Below, in pieces: positions 45,339-58,583 of a stretch of DNA of 64,000 nt. A program made the position numbers and the translations under genes. The DNA is from Silene conica (taxonomy: Eukaryota; Streptophyta; Magnoliopsida; Caryophyllales; Caryophyllaceae), in the NCBI GenBank assembly GCA_029255685.2, contig CM055320.2, forward strand, positions 40,239,927-40,303,926, given 5' to 3'. The stretch's first letter is position 1. Each line of letters starts with the position of its first letter. The notes beneath the pieces are model-generated. The model was not told where the DNA came from and made no database searches. It saw nothing but the letters and a program-made list of their open reading frames with translations.

Positions 45339-47681
45339 GGTTCCTTACTTGGATGGCTATGGTAGCATCCAAATTGATCGAAGACTTGAAGAGCTAGCCT
45401 CTAATTTTCATATCGTCTTCTTTCATATTTTGCATTTTATTTATGGAACAATTTATTTTCTTGTAAGACAAGGATTAAAATCCTAAAAAAATGGTTGTAA
45501 TTTTGGATATTGGTGACTTGGTTTTCAACCCGAGTCACTACTTTGTTCTTAATAAATGTTTTGATTTATCAAATAAATTGCATGCCTTGTTAAAACATGT
45601 ATAATAGTGATTTAATCACGCAATTAACAATTGATACGATCAATATAATACAATCAAAGTGTTGATTAAAACGGAGAACTACACCCCATGAGATACTTTC
45701 AATCAAGATGAGACTATATTAGTTCATTATAAGATTTTCATTTTAAGTGAAAATGAGAATGTTTTCATCACACCTATAAAACTTCAAACATTCATATGCA
45801 TTGGTTAATCGAAATAGCTATCCTTATACGAATAAAGGTTATCGTTAGAAGGATAAAGTGGGAGAAATTATTTCGCTCGCAAACCAATGATAATATAAAG
45901 GATCTTAGAGAAGATTCCTACTTGGGAGTCTTAAGAAGAACCCTAAATGAATTGAAGAAACTACGAGAGGACACTGAAGAAACTACGGGAGAACACTCGA
46001 AGAAAAGTTCTTTGTGTTCATTGTTTCAAAGAGAGGAGACATGAAACCCCGTATGAATTCGGAAGGAATATCGGCTCCTTGAGATAATGATTTTTAAAGA
46101 TTATAAGATAATAGAGGAGAAATCATCTATCTATACGGGAAGAAAGACCGGTTCCTTAATAAATGATTTTTCTAAGTTTATTCTCTCAATGTAGTTATAA
46201 GGAAATTATCATGTCATATTCGTCTCGAGGAAACGAAGACATGATAAGAGGGTGATGATTGATTGAATGGAAAATAGATCACTATAGGGATAGTGATAGT
46301 GATAATGATTCGAGTAATAGTTTAACATGCGAGAAATGAAAGGTTCATTTATGATATCGAGAGATATTGCTTTCAGTGGGAGCAATATTCATTAAAGAAT
46401 TGAAACCTACCATTTAGAGAGAATGGGTGATTCTTTAAGAGTAAAGAATAAGAGGTACTCAATTTAGATGAATAAAATAATTATATCATATGATGATGGA
46501 GTTTTAAATGGGAAGGTTTATTATATGAATAATAAAAGGTCGCCCACTAGGAGAATGGTTGGATACATTATTCATAACGATGAATGAAACCATTATCAAA
46601 TAGCCAAGATGGATGAAAATTATTAGAATGATGAAATCATTAACAGACTACAATATAGTTTTCAGTACATAAGTGACTGTAGAGAGTGATTTTAATCCCT
46701 CCAGTATATCGATACGTCACAAGTTATAAGATAACAGTGGGAGCTTTCCTCCTCAAAGGAAAATCAAAATCTAGAAAGAGTTCTAGATATATACTCAAAT
46801 AAGATCATATTATGTGAGATAATATGAGTCGGAAGGAGACCAAAATTGTAAGTTTTGCAATTATGATTAAAGGGTTATTCGCAAAACACTAATACAAATA
46901 GATGATTGTGCATCAAATGCAATGTAATAGTATTGGCTATTGTTGCATGACAACATCATTTGAGTTATAATTAACTCAAAGTAAAAGATACTTTGTCAAA
47001 ATCCAAATGGGTTGTATGAGACAACATTGAACCCCATAAGTGAACTGGATTGACTTAGTATGGCCCCTAGCCGCTTACATGAGGTGACATCTCAAAGCGA
47101 CTAGAGTGTGAGGCGATTGATGGCAAGTTCAAGTGCCATAGAGTCATATGTGATGACTAGTCGATCACATAGGCAGACTGCAAGAGGCACTTTGTCGGGC
47201 ATTTAGTGACCGCTTATAGAGTTCTGGAAATTTTATAGCCGGGCCGTGGCGAGAGCTACTATAGTATTCTTGTGAGTCAATTCTTAGACTAAAGACTACT
47301 CTCCCAAGATGGTACGGTTTAGGCATACCCTTGATCCATTCTCTACGACCTTTCGTAACTGGAGTCAAATGGGATTGTTTTGGGTTGTGACTAACTGTGA
47401 CTAGTTGAAGGAAGTAAAGCGATAGAAATTGTCCACCCCTTGTCAGGGTTGTTCAAATCTCAAGGCCACTCGAGGAGAAGTTAACTGGAAATGCGTGGCC
47501 ACGCTCGGAAGGTATCTATGGTAGATAATTCCGGTCAGACAGTTATTATCCACATCGAGGAAACCACTCATGATATGATCGAATGCAAGTACGACCTCAG
47601 AGAGACATCTTGCATTGAGTGGGAGATTGTAATAGGACAAGAGAATTGGTGACGCACACTTGTCGAGGACAAGTGGGAGAT
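45339..47681 (+). other. E3 3' internal region, non-coding
   Basis: About 1.65 kb of A-rich sequence without pol motifs, then the shared pre-PPT block 46995-47681. This replaces the roughly 3-kb pol of a normal Copia element. Confidence 0.7.
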
Positions 47682-48151
47682 TGTTGGGAAATGTGTTCTC
47701 AACAATAGTGCGATCACGTAATTAAATCTCATAACGAGAATGCGCAAGGGATGATACGAATTATTAGTCAACTGACCAACATTAATCGGTAATGATCGGC
47801 TAGCTAGAGTTTGACATTACTGTCGTATGACGGTGGTGGTCAGTTGATCCCTTTAGGTCACACCTTTAGGACAATTCCCTTAACAGTTAAAGTGATCAAA
47901 TGTATATTGATACGATTTGGTCATATTCCTTAAACTCGTATATCGAGAAATTAGAGGTTAAATCTTATTGTAAGATTTATGTTTAAAATTGAAACGTGTC
48001 AATTGTTAAACGGTAAACGATATTTTATAATATCGTAATTAGAATGAATCGGGTTATAATTAATACAAATGTTGTAAATCGTATTGACGATAAAATTATT
48101 CATTTTATATTTGTAATTTCGAATTACATGTCAATTGATAAATATGATTTA

Positions 48152-48218
<67 letters not shown>

Positions 48219-48488
48219 TATATGATAAATATTTATATTAAGATAATTTTATTACTATGTGACATATAAGATGTCACATTACACAATTGACAAACTTGTA
48301 AAATGGAATCCATTTTATGGATTAAGTGGCCGGGTATGGGAGGTGGTTGTGTGGGTGATTAGTGTATTAAACACACTATAATCATTATGTTGAGACATTA
48401 TCCTTGAGACACCAACCTATAGCCACCCTAGCCACATAGAAAAGAGGAGATGTTCCCTCTTGTTCTTCCCCATACCCGGCCCTCTTAA
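47682..48488 (+). repeat. 3' LTR of E3, first part
   Basis: Interrupted by E4 at CTTAA; continues at 57766. Contains an (AT)n run at about 48159-48213 that is much longer than in the 5' LTR. Confidence 0.9.
48159..48213 (+). repeat. (AT)n microsatellite
   Basis: About 27 AT units; the equivalent place in the 5' LTR (about 41117-41134) has about 9. Confidence 0.95.
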
Positions 48489-48577
48489 TGTTGGAGGAAG
48501 TGTCCTCGACAATAGTGTGTTGACGAAATTAAAACTCATTTGAATGAAACACAACTGGGAGTGTTACTCTTTTAAAG

Positions 48578-48657
48578 TCGACTGATCAACATTTATCGAT
48601 AATGATTGGCTGTCTAGAGTTTGACATTATCGTCATATGATGGTGGTGATCAGTTGA
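48578..48657 (+). promoter_or_regulatory. Conserved LTR hairpin, E4
   Basis: Arms TCGACTGATCA and TGATCAGTTGA pair over 11 bp with one G-T wobble; 80 bp overall. Confidence 0.68.
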
Positions 48658-49291
48658 TCCCTTAAGGTCATATCTTTAGGGAATTCCGTCTCAATGGAAT
48701 AATTAATTAATATTGTATTAGATACAAATTAATTAATAACTGGAAATTTTGGAAATAATTTTATATGACGAATATTTTTATAATGGGATTATAATAATGA
48801 TAGTCAAAGTAATAAAATTGTTTTATTACTCGGTTTTTATTTATTCGTTTGGGAAACGATTAAATTGAGAATAAACACGGTTGATCATAAAATTACAAAG
48901 AGTTGTAATTAAATTATGACATTACATTTTTATACAATAATAATTTCGAAATTATTAGTGTAATTATTTAAATGTAATAAATTTGTAAATTGTGAATTAG
49001 TTAAAATTGCACAATTAACAAATTGAGTCATGTGTTATGGAACATATGTGAGATGTTACAAATTAACACAATTGACAAAGATAAAATGGGTCCATTTTGG
49101 ACCTGATTTGGACCGTGTAACATGTAGTGTGCATGTGAGTTTGTGTGTGTAAGTGTATAAGGGTTGAGTGTAAGGCAAAATGAAGGTGTAAGGAATATCT
49201 CATGCTTTTGTGTAAGAAAGGAAGGAGCATGTATTGGCTCCTTTGGCTTGGCTTGGCCGGCCTTATGCACTCAAAAGAGAGCATATTTTGC

Positions 49292-49299
49292 TCTATAAA
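49292..49299 (+). promoter_or_regulatory. TATA box in E4 5' LTR
   Basis: CTATAAAT, also present in the 3' LTR near 57281, about 500 bp before the LTR end. Confidence 0.5.
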
Positions 49300-49777
49300 T
49301 GACACTCAACACACCACACAAAAAGACTAAGGTTTTTGCATACTAGTTGTTGTTAGTTTGATGCTTGTTCATCCAACACACTACAAAACCTCATTCTCAT
49401 AATTCCTTAGCTAAAATAGTTTTTACTAAGGAAATAATTATTTCCTATACTAATAATATTAAGAGTAATATTATTATTTCTAGTATACTTGTACTAATTT
49501 TCTAGTAACAAAATTAGTATAAGTTTGAGATCGGGTCCTTGATACGCACCTTTAGGAGACGATTTTTGTTAGATCGTTTAAGGGTAATTTCGGTGGCTTG
49601 AAGACTCAAATAATAGGTGATTATTGAGTATAAACCTTCTAAAACCAATGTAAGGACTATCTCATCTTATGATATCATCTTGCATGCATAAGATCCATTT
49701 AAGTTTTATGACCTAAACTTAAACAAACAAAACTCATATTAGATTTGAGTATAAAATCAGGAACTTAGTTTCCAACA

Positions 49778-52282
49778 ATTGGTATCAGAGCATTACGGTT
49801 GTTGCATGTATGATCGGATTCATGTTTTATGTTAAAATCGGTTTAACATACACATTTCGAAAATTTCGAAATTATTGTGTTTATTATGATAAATCACAAA
49901 ATAATTTTTCATGTTAAAGTTTCTGTTTCTAAAATGGTTTTAGGACATAAAAATAATTTTATGGATTTTTATTGTTCATTTTTATATTTATTTGTATATT
50001 TTGTAGTTTAAATCGGTTTTAAACAACAATTAATGGGAAAAATAGCTAAAAATAGTTTCTGGCCGAGATTTTTTGATATGTTCTCACATGCATATTTAAT
50101 ATATTGTATATGATTTTTCGTAAGAAATGGAGTTAATATGCATGGATTATGAATTTTATGAGATAAATAGTTATAATATGAGTAAAAAATGGGTATATAA
50201 GGTTATATTTCGAATTTGACCTTAAATATTTTATAAGAAGTCACATGCAATATATAAAATACCTGTATAAATTTTTGGATTTATTGGACTTATTTTGCAT
50301 GATTAATGATTTTTATAGTAAAAATCGTATTAATAGTGACTTAAATTCGACTTTAATAGTTATAGTTGGAATTTTGCCATAAAAACTTTACACAATGTCA
50401 CATGCAATATTTACAGTATGTATGTAAGTTTTGGGAATTTATTCCCAAGTGATGCATGATTTATGATTTTAAAGGTTAAAATCGGATAAATAGTGACTTA
50501 TTGTGTTAAATATAGTTAATCTTAATATTATGGCATGAAATTTTACCCATAGATGTCTTATATGATAGGAACATCAGATCTAAAAGTTGGATATCAAAAT
50601 TTTTTCTGTTTTTATGATTATTAATTTTTAATGAGTTAATTAGCTAATAATCGTAATTTATGAGTCGTAAAAATAAAAATTCGGGTATGGTCTGTAATTT
50701 TTGGTCATTTTCAGATATATATATATATATATATTTTAGGATGACTAAAATTTTATGGCAAATTATTGCAAGTTTTTATAATTTAAATCGGATTTTAAGC
50801 CATAAAAACGGCTTTTATACGATTTATTTAAGAAATAAACCATAAATATTTGCAAAAGACCATTTTATTAATTTCTGAATTTTTAGAAAATTTCCAGAAA
50901 GTTTAAAGTTTTGAATTTTAAATTTCGAATTTTATTGACTCATTTGGCCATATTTTGTTTATTTTTCCCGAAAATACAAGTAATTTATGAACAATAATGC
51001 AAAATCAAGTTAGATCATGATCAAATATTAGTAGAGACTAAACATTGATTCCTAAAGTAAGTTAGGATGATTAACTTGGACATAAATGAGATTTATGTAA
51101 TTTTGGATGATTTTAATAGTTAAAATCGCGCATATCCGTAAAAACCGTAAACAAATATGAGATATTTGCTCCCATAAGGCGATTTGGCATTAAAAAATTG
51201 AGCATGTGCATACATATTTTATTTATTGCAATTTATTTAATATGAATGTCATATTTTGAATGTTATTTATATAATTTGGAATTATGTAATTTTCTTAGTA
51301 TGGCCTTAGGTTTAATCAATATTACCCGTAATGAAAGGGAATATTGATTCGGTTGTAATTTATGTGATCTCGTATCACGGGTTTGTAATTTAAATTTTCA
51401 GTTTTACAATAGAATAGTTGTATTATTTTATTGTAATTCCGGAGATCCAAAAGACGGTGCCATACGGAAAGGAGTTCCGACAAGACGGTGGTTTCTTGAA
51501 TGGCGTGCCAATGAAGTTCAAGGGACCAAGGAGTTGGTTTCCGAATTTGTAATTGTTAATTAGTTTTTACTATTACTAGGAAGGCCATACTAGGATTTTA
51601 TTGCTTTATTGCTTTTACTTTTGCATTTTAATATGTTTGCATGCATAGCCAAATCGCCATAAACATGCATATTAGTTTAGATCGTTAAAAACGACCGTGT
51701 CAATTATAATTATCGAGTTCACCAATTTAATTCGCTTAAAGGAGATGGATAATAAATTGACAAGACCTCTATATTAAACAAAAAAAAAAACAATTGAGAA
51801 TTAGCCTTACCAAATAGTAGAACCCATGAGCTTCTATTTCGTGGGGTGGTGCTAGTCCAGTGGGCAGTACGAACCTCATTACGTAGGATAAGTGGGGCAA
51901 TGGGGTGGATTCAGTCCAGTGGGCGGATCGCATCCCGATGCAATTGAAATTTGGTTTGTACTCAACGGAAGTGTAGAGGACCAGTGGTCAATGTGTTCCG
52001 GGCTAAGATGTATAAATTATGATTTGTCATCAACCAAGAGTTCTAGGGTAGAACCGGTTCATTTTAACCCACCAAACCATATCATTGGGTCGGAGTTCCA
52101 GTGGTTCACGATTTCGATAGTATGAGTTTGGGTCTTGGAATCATTTATAAAATTGGATAGAGGTCATTTTATAGATGCATCAACTTGGTAAATATGTTTA
52201 CAAGTTAAAATAAAATTAAAACGATTAGCATTTAATTTCTTCATATGTTTAAAATTTTGTAGTCCTCGTATCAATATCAATC
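49778..52282 (+). other. E4 leader
   Basis: PBS, A/T-rich leader, then the conserved block 51296-52176. The last part has CAGTGGGC-type insertions not seen in E3. Non-coding. Confidence 0.75.
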
Positions 52283-53291
52283 ATGACTACTTCCACTACT
52301 ACGAACAATTCATGGTTACGTTCCTTCATGGATCGTTGTAAGCTAGAAAAGAATGGGGCGAACTTTGCCGATTGGGATGCCCAACTGTTGTTAGCGGCAG
52401 AGGGAGACGGTAAGACCGAATTCCTCATTGAAGAATCACCTCCTGAACCTGCAGAAAATGCCACCGCCGCAGCAAGACGACCCTATGATACTTATCAGAA
52501 GGAGTCTGCGGCAATCAAAAATGTTTTGATCTTCGCGATGGAGCCAGAACTCAAAAGGAGTGCCATAAAGATTGGCACGGCCTATGAGATCTACTCCAGG
52601 CTTGTGACAATGTTCTCAAAGGCTTCGAGAATTGTCCAATACGAGGCGGCATCGGCCTTCTTTGATCTCAACCTTAAGGAGGGGCAAAAGGCTAGCCCAC
52701 ATGTGCTCAAGTTAATTGAGCATGTAGAAACCCTAAGGATGAATCAAGTGGACATTCCTAAGGAACTTGTGATTGATAGAATCCTCCACTCCTTGTCTAA
52801 GGTGAAAACTTATGTACAATTCCGGGTGAATTTCAACATGAGAAACCAAGACATCTCTCTCGATGAATTGCACAATATGATCGTGCAAGCTGAAAGGGAT
52901 ATGGGCCTAAATGTTAGTGCCCCTAAGGATGTGCTCAACATTAATGTTAAGAGCAAGGGAAAGTTCAAAAGGAAGGGTAAGGCAAAGGGGAAGCAACCTT
53001 CCAAAGGTTCAAAGAAAGTGTCTTCTGAGGCAAGCACCTCCAAATCCAAGAAGAGCCCTCATCAAGGGGCCAAATGCTTTTACTGCAATGGCAAAGGACA
53101 TTGGAAGAGGAACTGTTCCAAGTATCTCAGCGATCTCAAAGCTGGGAAGATTCTTCCAGTTGGTACGATAACTATCCCGATTTTATGTTAATCTCAACTA
53201 ATGTATCATGATACAAGTTGTGATGTGAATGCTCTTCTTACTTGAATTAGGGCATGAAAGAAAAGATAAGGGAAAAGAGAAACAAGCTTGA
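52283..53291 (+). CDS. Copia Gag of E4 (two exons)
   Basis: Exon 1 is 52283-53162 (880 nt, the same length as E3 exon 1), intron 53163-53250 (88 nt, GT-AG), exon 2 53251-53291; 306 aa. The Copia/UBN2 capsid region is colinear with E3 (WLRSFMDRCKL, DWDAQLLLAA, AASAFFDLNL, VQFRVNFNMRN, AERDMGL). The Lys-rich linker is followed by a complete CCHC knuckle (C265, C268, H273, C278). The spliced tail is GHERKDKGKEKQA and a stop. Open throughout; no pol downstream. Probably the best-preserved Gag in the window. Confidence 0.9.
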
Positions 53292-56200
53292 TGGATCAAG
53301 GGAACTAAGAGTAGCTCCACTCGGGATGATCAAGGAGCTTTGTTTTTCCGCTTATTTTGCTAATATTTCAAGTGTTGTATGAACAATTAAAACCTATGTT
53401 TTGTTTCCTTGTTGGACAAGGAAAGGGGAAATCCTTGAACAATATGTTGTATTTTGGATAATATAGTGACTTGGTTTTCAACCCGAGTCACTATCGGTTT
53501 ATAATTATGTTCTTGATTAGTTTAACATACACTTGCAAATCTTAAACATAAAATAGAATTGATTATGACAATTCAATGTATGACCATTGAGATGGAATAA
53601 GTATAGGATACTTAATTCAAATCAAAATCAAATTAAGTTTAGAACTTAATTAAAGAGAAAAAGTTATCAACCATTCTAAACTATCTAAGCTTAAATAGAA
53701 TATTTTCTGTAATAAATCATAAGGGTACACAAACCAACATCAAAGTCATTGCTTGTGGCCTTAGTAGCTATCTTTAAGTGATAAAATGGGATTATTATTA
53801 CAAAGATAGAGTGGGAGAAATTTAAAATGCCACAAATAGCAAGTGATTTTGAATTAACACAATGGATATGATCTATTAGTGAATAGTAGGATTTATTGTG
53901 TTTTGGTTATATGAAAGATAAAAAGGAAGATTAAGTTGTGGATGGGATCTACGATTTAAGAAAATCTACACCTTATGGTTGTAAAAGGTAGATTAGGCTG
54001 TAGATAAGATTCGACGGCTTATCATCCCAAAAGTTGTGGATAAGCCCAAAGGTTGTAGATAAGATCTACGGTTTGGTAAAAATCTACGCCTTATATCCCA
54101 AGAGCAATCTACACCTTATGGTTGTAAAAGGTAGATTAGGCTGTGGATAAGATTCTACGCCTTATCATCCCAAAAGTTGTGGATAAGCCCAAAGGTTGTA
54201 GATAAGATCTACGGTTTGGTAAAAATCTACGCCTTATATACCAACGGCCCCGACCCTGGAGGATACTTCAAAGATAAATTCTTGAAGTTTGTAAGGAAAA
54301 ATTCTATACATGGATAAGATCCATGATAGAGTCCTCGTACAGTACAAGATAAGATAAATGTGGGGAACTGAAAGTTCCCACACACAAAATTATATACCAT
54401 AAGAAAAGACTCTTATAGAAACTACGGGAGGACACTCGAAGAAAATTATTCAAAAGACTTTGTAAAGGCTCAAGAAAGGGTTCTTGGATTTAGATGGTGA
54501 TCTAAATATGCCAAAGCAAAGAACCATGAAATTTATAAGATATACGTGCTGATAAATGAGATTTGTTGAGAGAAGCATAAGCAGACATGTGGATGTCTGC
54601 AGTCTACAAAGTTAAGGGTAACTTTGTTGAAAGTAGTAAGGTAATTCATTGAGAATGAATTCAGTAAACTCAATAACCACTTTTCAAATGGGTATTTGAA
54701 AAGGATGTGACTATTAGCACATATGGTTGAAGTCCCAACCATTTCAATTCATTAAATGTTAAGGAACATTGAATTGAGTGGGAGCTTTATGATTTACGGT
54801 TAAATGTAAAGTTCAGTGGGAGTTCTCGCTCCAGGATTTGAAGCTATTGAGTCATGGGTATGACTTCGGGATCTTCAGAATCAGGCAAGAACAAGAGTTT
54901 AGTGGGAGTAAACGTTATCTAAAACAACTCATTGCTCGTTTGGAATGAAGCATTGATACTCATGAAAGGTACACGAGTTTTTGGTTCTAGATGACATATT
55001 GATATGAATTAAATCTAAATTGAACATGGGATGTTTAGTTGAGATTATAAGAGACATCTTGTTAGTGTTAAGGTTGTTCATGGAGATGAAGATAGTATAA
55101 CCATGATGGGATCATGAAATTTATCGAACCTTAAGTACTATTGTTTGCACGTTTAAATCACTAATGTTTCCGCCATTAGTATAATCGTGTAAAGTGGATG
55201 CGCACCGCTTACAGGACAACCCCTTGGAGCAGGTGTTAAACCAATGATTAAACCTTGGTAAATTGTCAAAGTATTCTCCAATGAAGATGAAAGACAAATT
55301 CAAGATTTTTGAAGATAACTTAGTCGTATGGTAAAAGGTTTGCAACGACTCAAGTTCCAAGAAACCAAGCAAAGATTTGTGATAATCTTTGGCTTACATT
55401 CATTTACTATGCATCTCAATGACTTGTATTTTAACTACATGGTCATCACAAGATTCTACAAAATGTGTACGTTCACAAATTATGTAAAGGCATTGCTGTG
55501 GCGGGGAGTTACACAATGCACATAATCTTATTCGCTAGTCATGAGAATGACTTGTCTCTTTCAGAGGAAAGATCAATGTATGGATATGATCCGCAAAGTG
55601 AACGATCGCACGAACCGTGGTAAACCTGGTTTACTCAAAATGGAGATAATTACAATTTTAAGGGATGTAAACAAGAGACCCTAAAGCTGATTGTAAATTA
55701 AATGGTGTTCAAAGGTTGACCACTTGGATGGTGTAATCCACTAATTGTTTGAGTTATTTATAACTCACGAAAGGTCAAGTAAAATTCAACTGGGATGGTA
55801 AGACCATATTGAACCCCATCAAAGTGAATTGAATTATCATGACCTCGCCCCTAGTTGCTTAAGTGAGGTGACATCTCAATGCAACCGGATGTGTGATGTG
55901 ATTGATGGCGAGTTCAATTGCCATAGAGTCATACGAGATGACTAATCAATCACCTAGGCATAGACATGTTAAGATACATTTGCCGGGCTAATGACCGCTG
56001 ATAGAGCTCTGGCGTACTCTTATTGAAAGACTGCCTGGTCGTGGCGGGAGCATCTATCGTGTTTCACATGAGTCAGTTCTTGGACTAATGACTGTTCTCT
56101 GAGGTGGCATAGTTTTCAGATTAACTTTGATTTATGTCCTAACACCTTCGTAACTGGGGTTTATAAGGACATATTTTGGGTTATGATGGACTATGGCCAG

Positions 56201-56482
56201 CCGGAAGGAATAAGTCGATTAGGAATTGTCCACCCCTTGTCAGGGTTGAGAAATATCTCTAGGCCACTCGAGGAGAATAATAACTAGAAATGCGTGGCCA
56301 CGCTCGGAAGGTATCTATGGTAGATAATTCTGGTCAGTAGTTATAAGCTCCAGATCGAGATAAACCACTCTAGATTTTAATCAATTGCCGGCACGACCTT
56401 AGAGGACGCCATGCATTGAGTGGGAGATAGTAATAGGGCAAGAGAATTGGTAACACACACTTGTCTCGGACAAGTGGGAGAT
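53292..56482 (+). other. E4 3' internal region, non-coding
   Basis: Includes the 143-bp tandem duplication (53963-54240) and the shared pre-PPT block (55786-56482). Short ORFs have no domain. A possible eroded RT-like phrase near 54980 is too weak to call. Confidence 0.65.
53963..54240 (+). repeat. 143-bp tandem duplication in E4
   Basis: Two near-identical copies start at 53963 and 54106. Each contains self-complementary GTAGATAAGATCTAC and repeated TCTACRCCTTAT / GTGGATAAG segments. Confidence 0.88.
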
Positions 56483-57765
56483 TGTTGGAGGAAGTGTCCT
56501 CGACAATAGTGTGTTGACGAAATTAAAACTCATTTGAATGAAACACAACTGGGAGTGTTACTCTTTTAAAGTCGACTGATCAACATTTATCGATAATGAT
56601 TGGCTGTCTAGAGTTTGACATTATCGTCATATGATGGTGGTGATCAGTTGATCCCTTAAGGTCATATCTTTAGGGAATTCCGTCTCAATGGAATAATTAA
56701 TTAATATTGTATTAGATACAAATTAATTAATAACTGGAAATTTTGGAAATAATTTTATATGACGAATATTTTTATAATGGGATTATAATAATGATAGTCA
56801 AAGTAATAAAATTGTTTTATTACTCGGTTTTTATTTATTCGTTTGGGAAACGATTAAATTGAGAATAAACACGGTTGATCATAAAATTACAAAGAGTTGT
56901 AATTAAATTATGACATTACATTTTTATACAATAATAATTTCGAAATTATTAGTGTAATTATTTAAATGTAATAAATTTATAAATTGTGAATTTTAATAGT
57001 TAAAATTGCACAATTAACAAATTGAGTCATGTGTTATGGAACATATGTGACATGTTACAAATTAACACAATTGACAAAGATAAAATGGGTCCATTTTGGA
57101 CCGTGTAACATGTAGTGTGCATGTGAGTTTGTGTGTGTAAGTGTATAAGGGTTGAGTGTAAGGCAAAATGAAGGTGTAAGGAATATCTCATGCTTTTGTG
57201 TAAGAAAGGAAGGAGCATGCATTGGCTCCTTTGGCTTGGCTTGGCCGGCCTTATGCACTCAAAAGAGAGCATATTTTGCTCTATAAATGACACTCAACAC
57301 ACCACACAAAAAGACTAAGGTTTTTGCATACTAGTTGTTGTTAGTTTGATGCTTGTTCATCCAACACACTACAAAACCTCATTCTCATAATTCCTTAGCT
57401 AAAATAGTTTTTACTAAGGAAATAATTATTTCCTATACTAATAATATTAAGAGTAATATTATTATTTCTAGTATACTTGTACTAATTTTCTAGTAACAAA
57501 ATTAGTATAAGTTTGAGATCGGGTCCTTGATACGCACCTTTAGGAGACGATTTTTGTTAGATCGTTTAAGGGTAATTTCGGTGGCTTGAAGACTCAAATA
57601 ATAGGTGATTATTGAGTATAAACCTTCTAAAACCAATGTAAGGACTATCTCATCTTATGATATCATCTTGCATGCATAAGATCCATTTAAGTTTTATGAC
57701 CTAAACTTAAACAAACAAAACTCATATTAGATTTGAGTATAAAATCAGGAACTTAGTTTCCAACA
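56483..57765 (+). repeat. 3' LTR of E4
   Basis: 1283 bp partner of 48489-49777 with a few small indels. Confidence 0.93.
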
Positions 57766-58233
57766 CTTAAACCCTAAGCCACACTTACATAAATATGTAA
57801 GGTGTGCATAATTCATACTAATGCGTGTGCTTGAAATTTTCTAAGGGTGAGAAAATCCTTCAACATCAAATCCTCTTAGTATCATTATAAGATAATATTC
57901 ATACTATTTATATTAAGAGATATAATTAGTATACTAAGTTCATATTACTAGAACTTATATTGTTTTAAGGAAAGAACCGATTTTGTGCTAGCTTGTTCAA
58001 GATCTCGGTTGGTTAAGGGTTGTCTTGGTGCATCCAAAGGAGGTATTCTATTTTGGGTACTTGGAGGATCATCCTTGCTAAATATTTGGACCGTGTGTAA
58101 GGGTTCGAATACTCTCTTATTTCCGCATTTTAGCATGCTTAAGATCACTTATAATATGTTAATTAAAGGGTTAATTAAAAGATTATATTAGTATGACTAA
58201 AATTAGTTTATGAGTAACTAATAAAACCCAACA
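57766..58233 (+). repeat. 3' LTR of E3, second part
   Basis: Resumes after E4 and ends AAAACCCAACA, matching 41404-41871. Confidence 0.9.
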
Positions 58234-58343
58234 ATAAAATATTCATATTATAAAAATATATTTACGAAATTTCATGAAATATAAATTATTCTCGAAATTA
58301 AATTAAATCTTTAAATTTATATGGAAAATATCGGGGTGTTACA
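58234..58343. other. Right end of V
   Basis: A/T-rich 110 bp ending CGGGGTGTTACA. Confidence 0.7.
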
Positions 58344-58583
58344 GAAGGCTCTTAATTTGGGGTGTTGTTTGATAAAAAGGCAGGTCAAGCTGGGACCGTT
58401 TAATCTAGCGCTACTGGGAGCCAACCCGGAGTTTTAACTTGTTAATTCATTTCTGTTTTGGAACAATTAGTTTAGTTTTTATGTTTTGTGTGTTGTAATA
58501 ATCGTGCTCGACTATAGACTTTGAACTCGTCTTCGCGTTTTGGTAGTTTTCTGCTGTTGTTGTTGCGTATTGTAGGGATTGAT

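Larger units (their letters stand above)
48489..49777 (+). repeat. 5' LTR of E4
   Basis: 1289 bp, TGTTGGAGG...TTCCAACA. A CTATAAAT box at about 49292-49299 is a good candidate for the U3 promoter. Confidence 0.93.
48489..57765 (+). mobile_element. Element E4: Gag-only Copia retrotransposon
   Basis: TSD CTTAA (48484-48488 and 57766-57770). LTRs 48489-49777 and 56483-57765 (1289 and 1283 bp). PBS TGGTATCAGAG at 49780, purine tract before 56483. Intact gag, no pol. Confidence 0.94.
40642..58233 (+). mobile_element. Element E3: Gag-only Copia retrotransposon
   Basis: 5' LTR 40642-41871; 3' LTR 47682-48488 continuing at 57766-58233, split by E4. PBS TGGTATCAGAGC at 41874; purine tract AAGTGGGAGATTG before the 3' LTR. 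The first bases are TATTGGG where the partner has TGTTGGG. Flanks ATTAA/ATAAA are a degraded 5-bp duplication. One intact gag and no pol. Confidence 0.9.
19527..58343. mobile_element. Element V: W-family LTR inserted in Z
   Basis: Begins TGTGACACCCCG and ends CGGGGTGTTACA, with GAAG repeated at both sides (AGAAG if the final A is shared). After removal of nested X, U, E3 and E4 about 3 kb remains, colinear with W. No PBS, PPT or coding domain of its own was seen, so a solo LTR is the simplest reading. On the minus strand the right part looks like promoter and leader sequence, so minus orientation is possible. Confidence 0.75.

Noticed and set aside
54960..55080. Possible RT remnant (phrase like LVLDDILI) in E4
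   Set aside because: One short phrase followed by stops, with no other RT block in order around it; not enough to claim a decayed pol.
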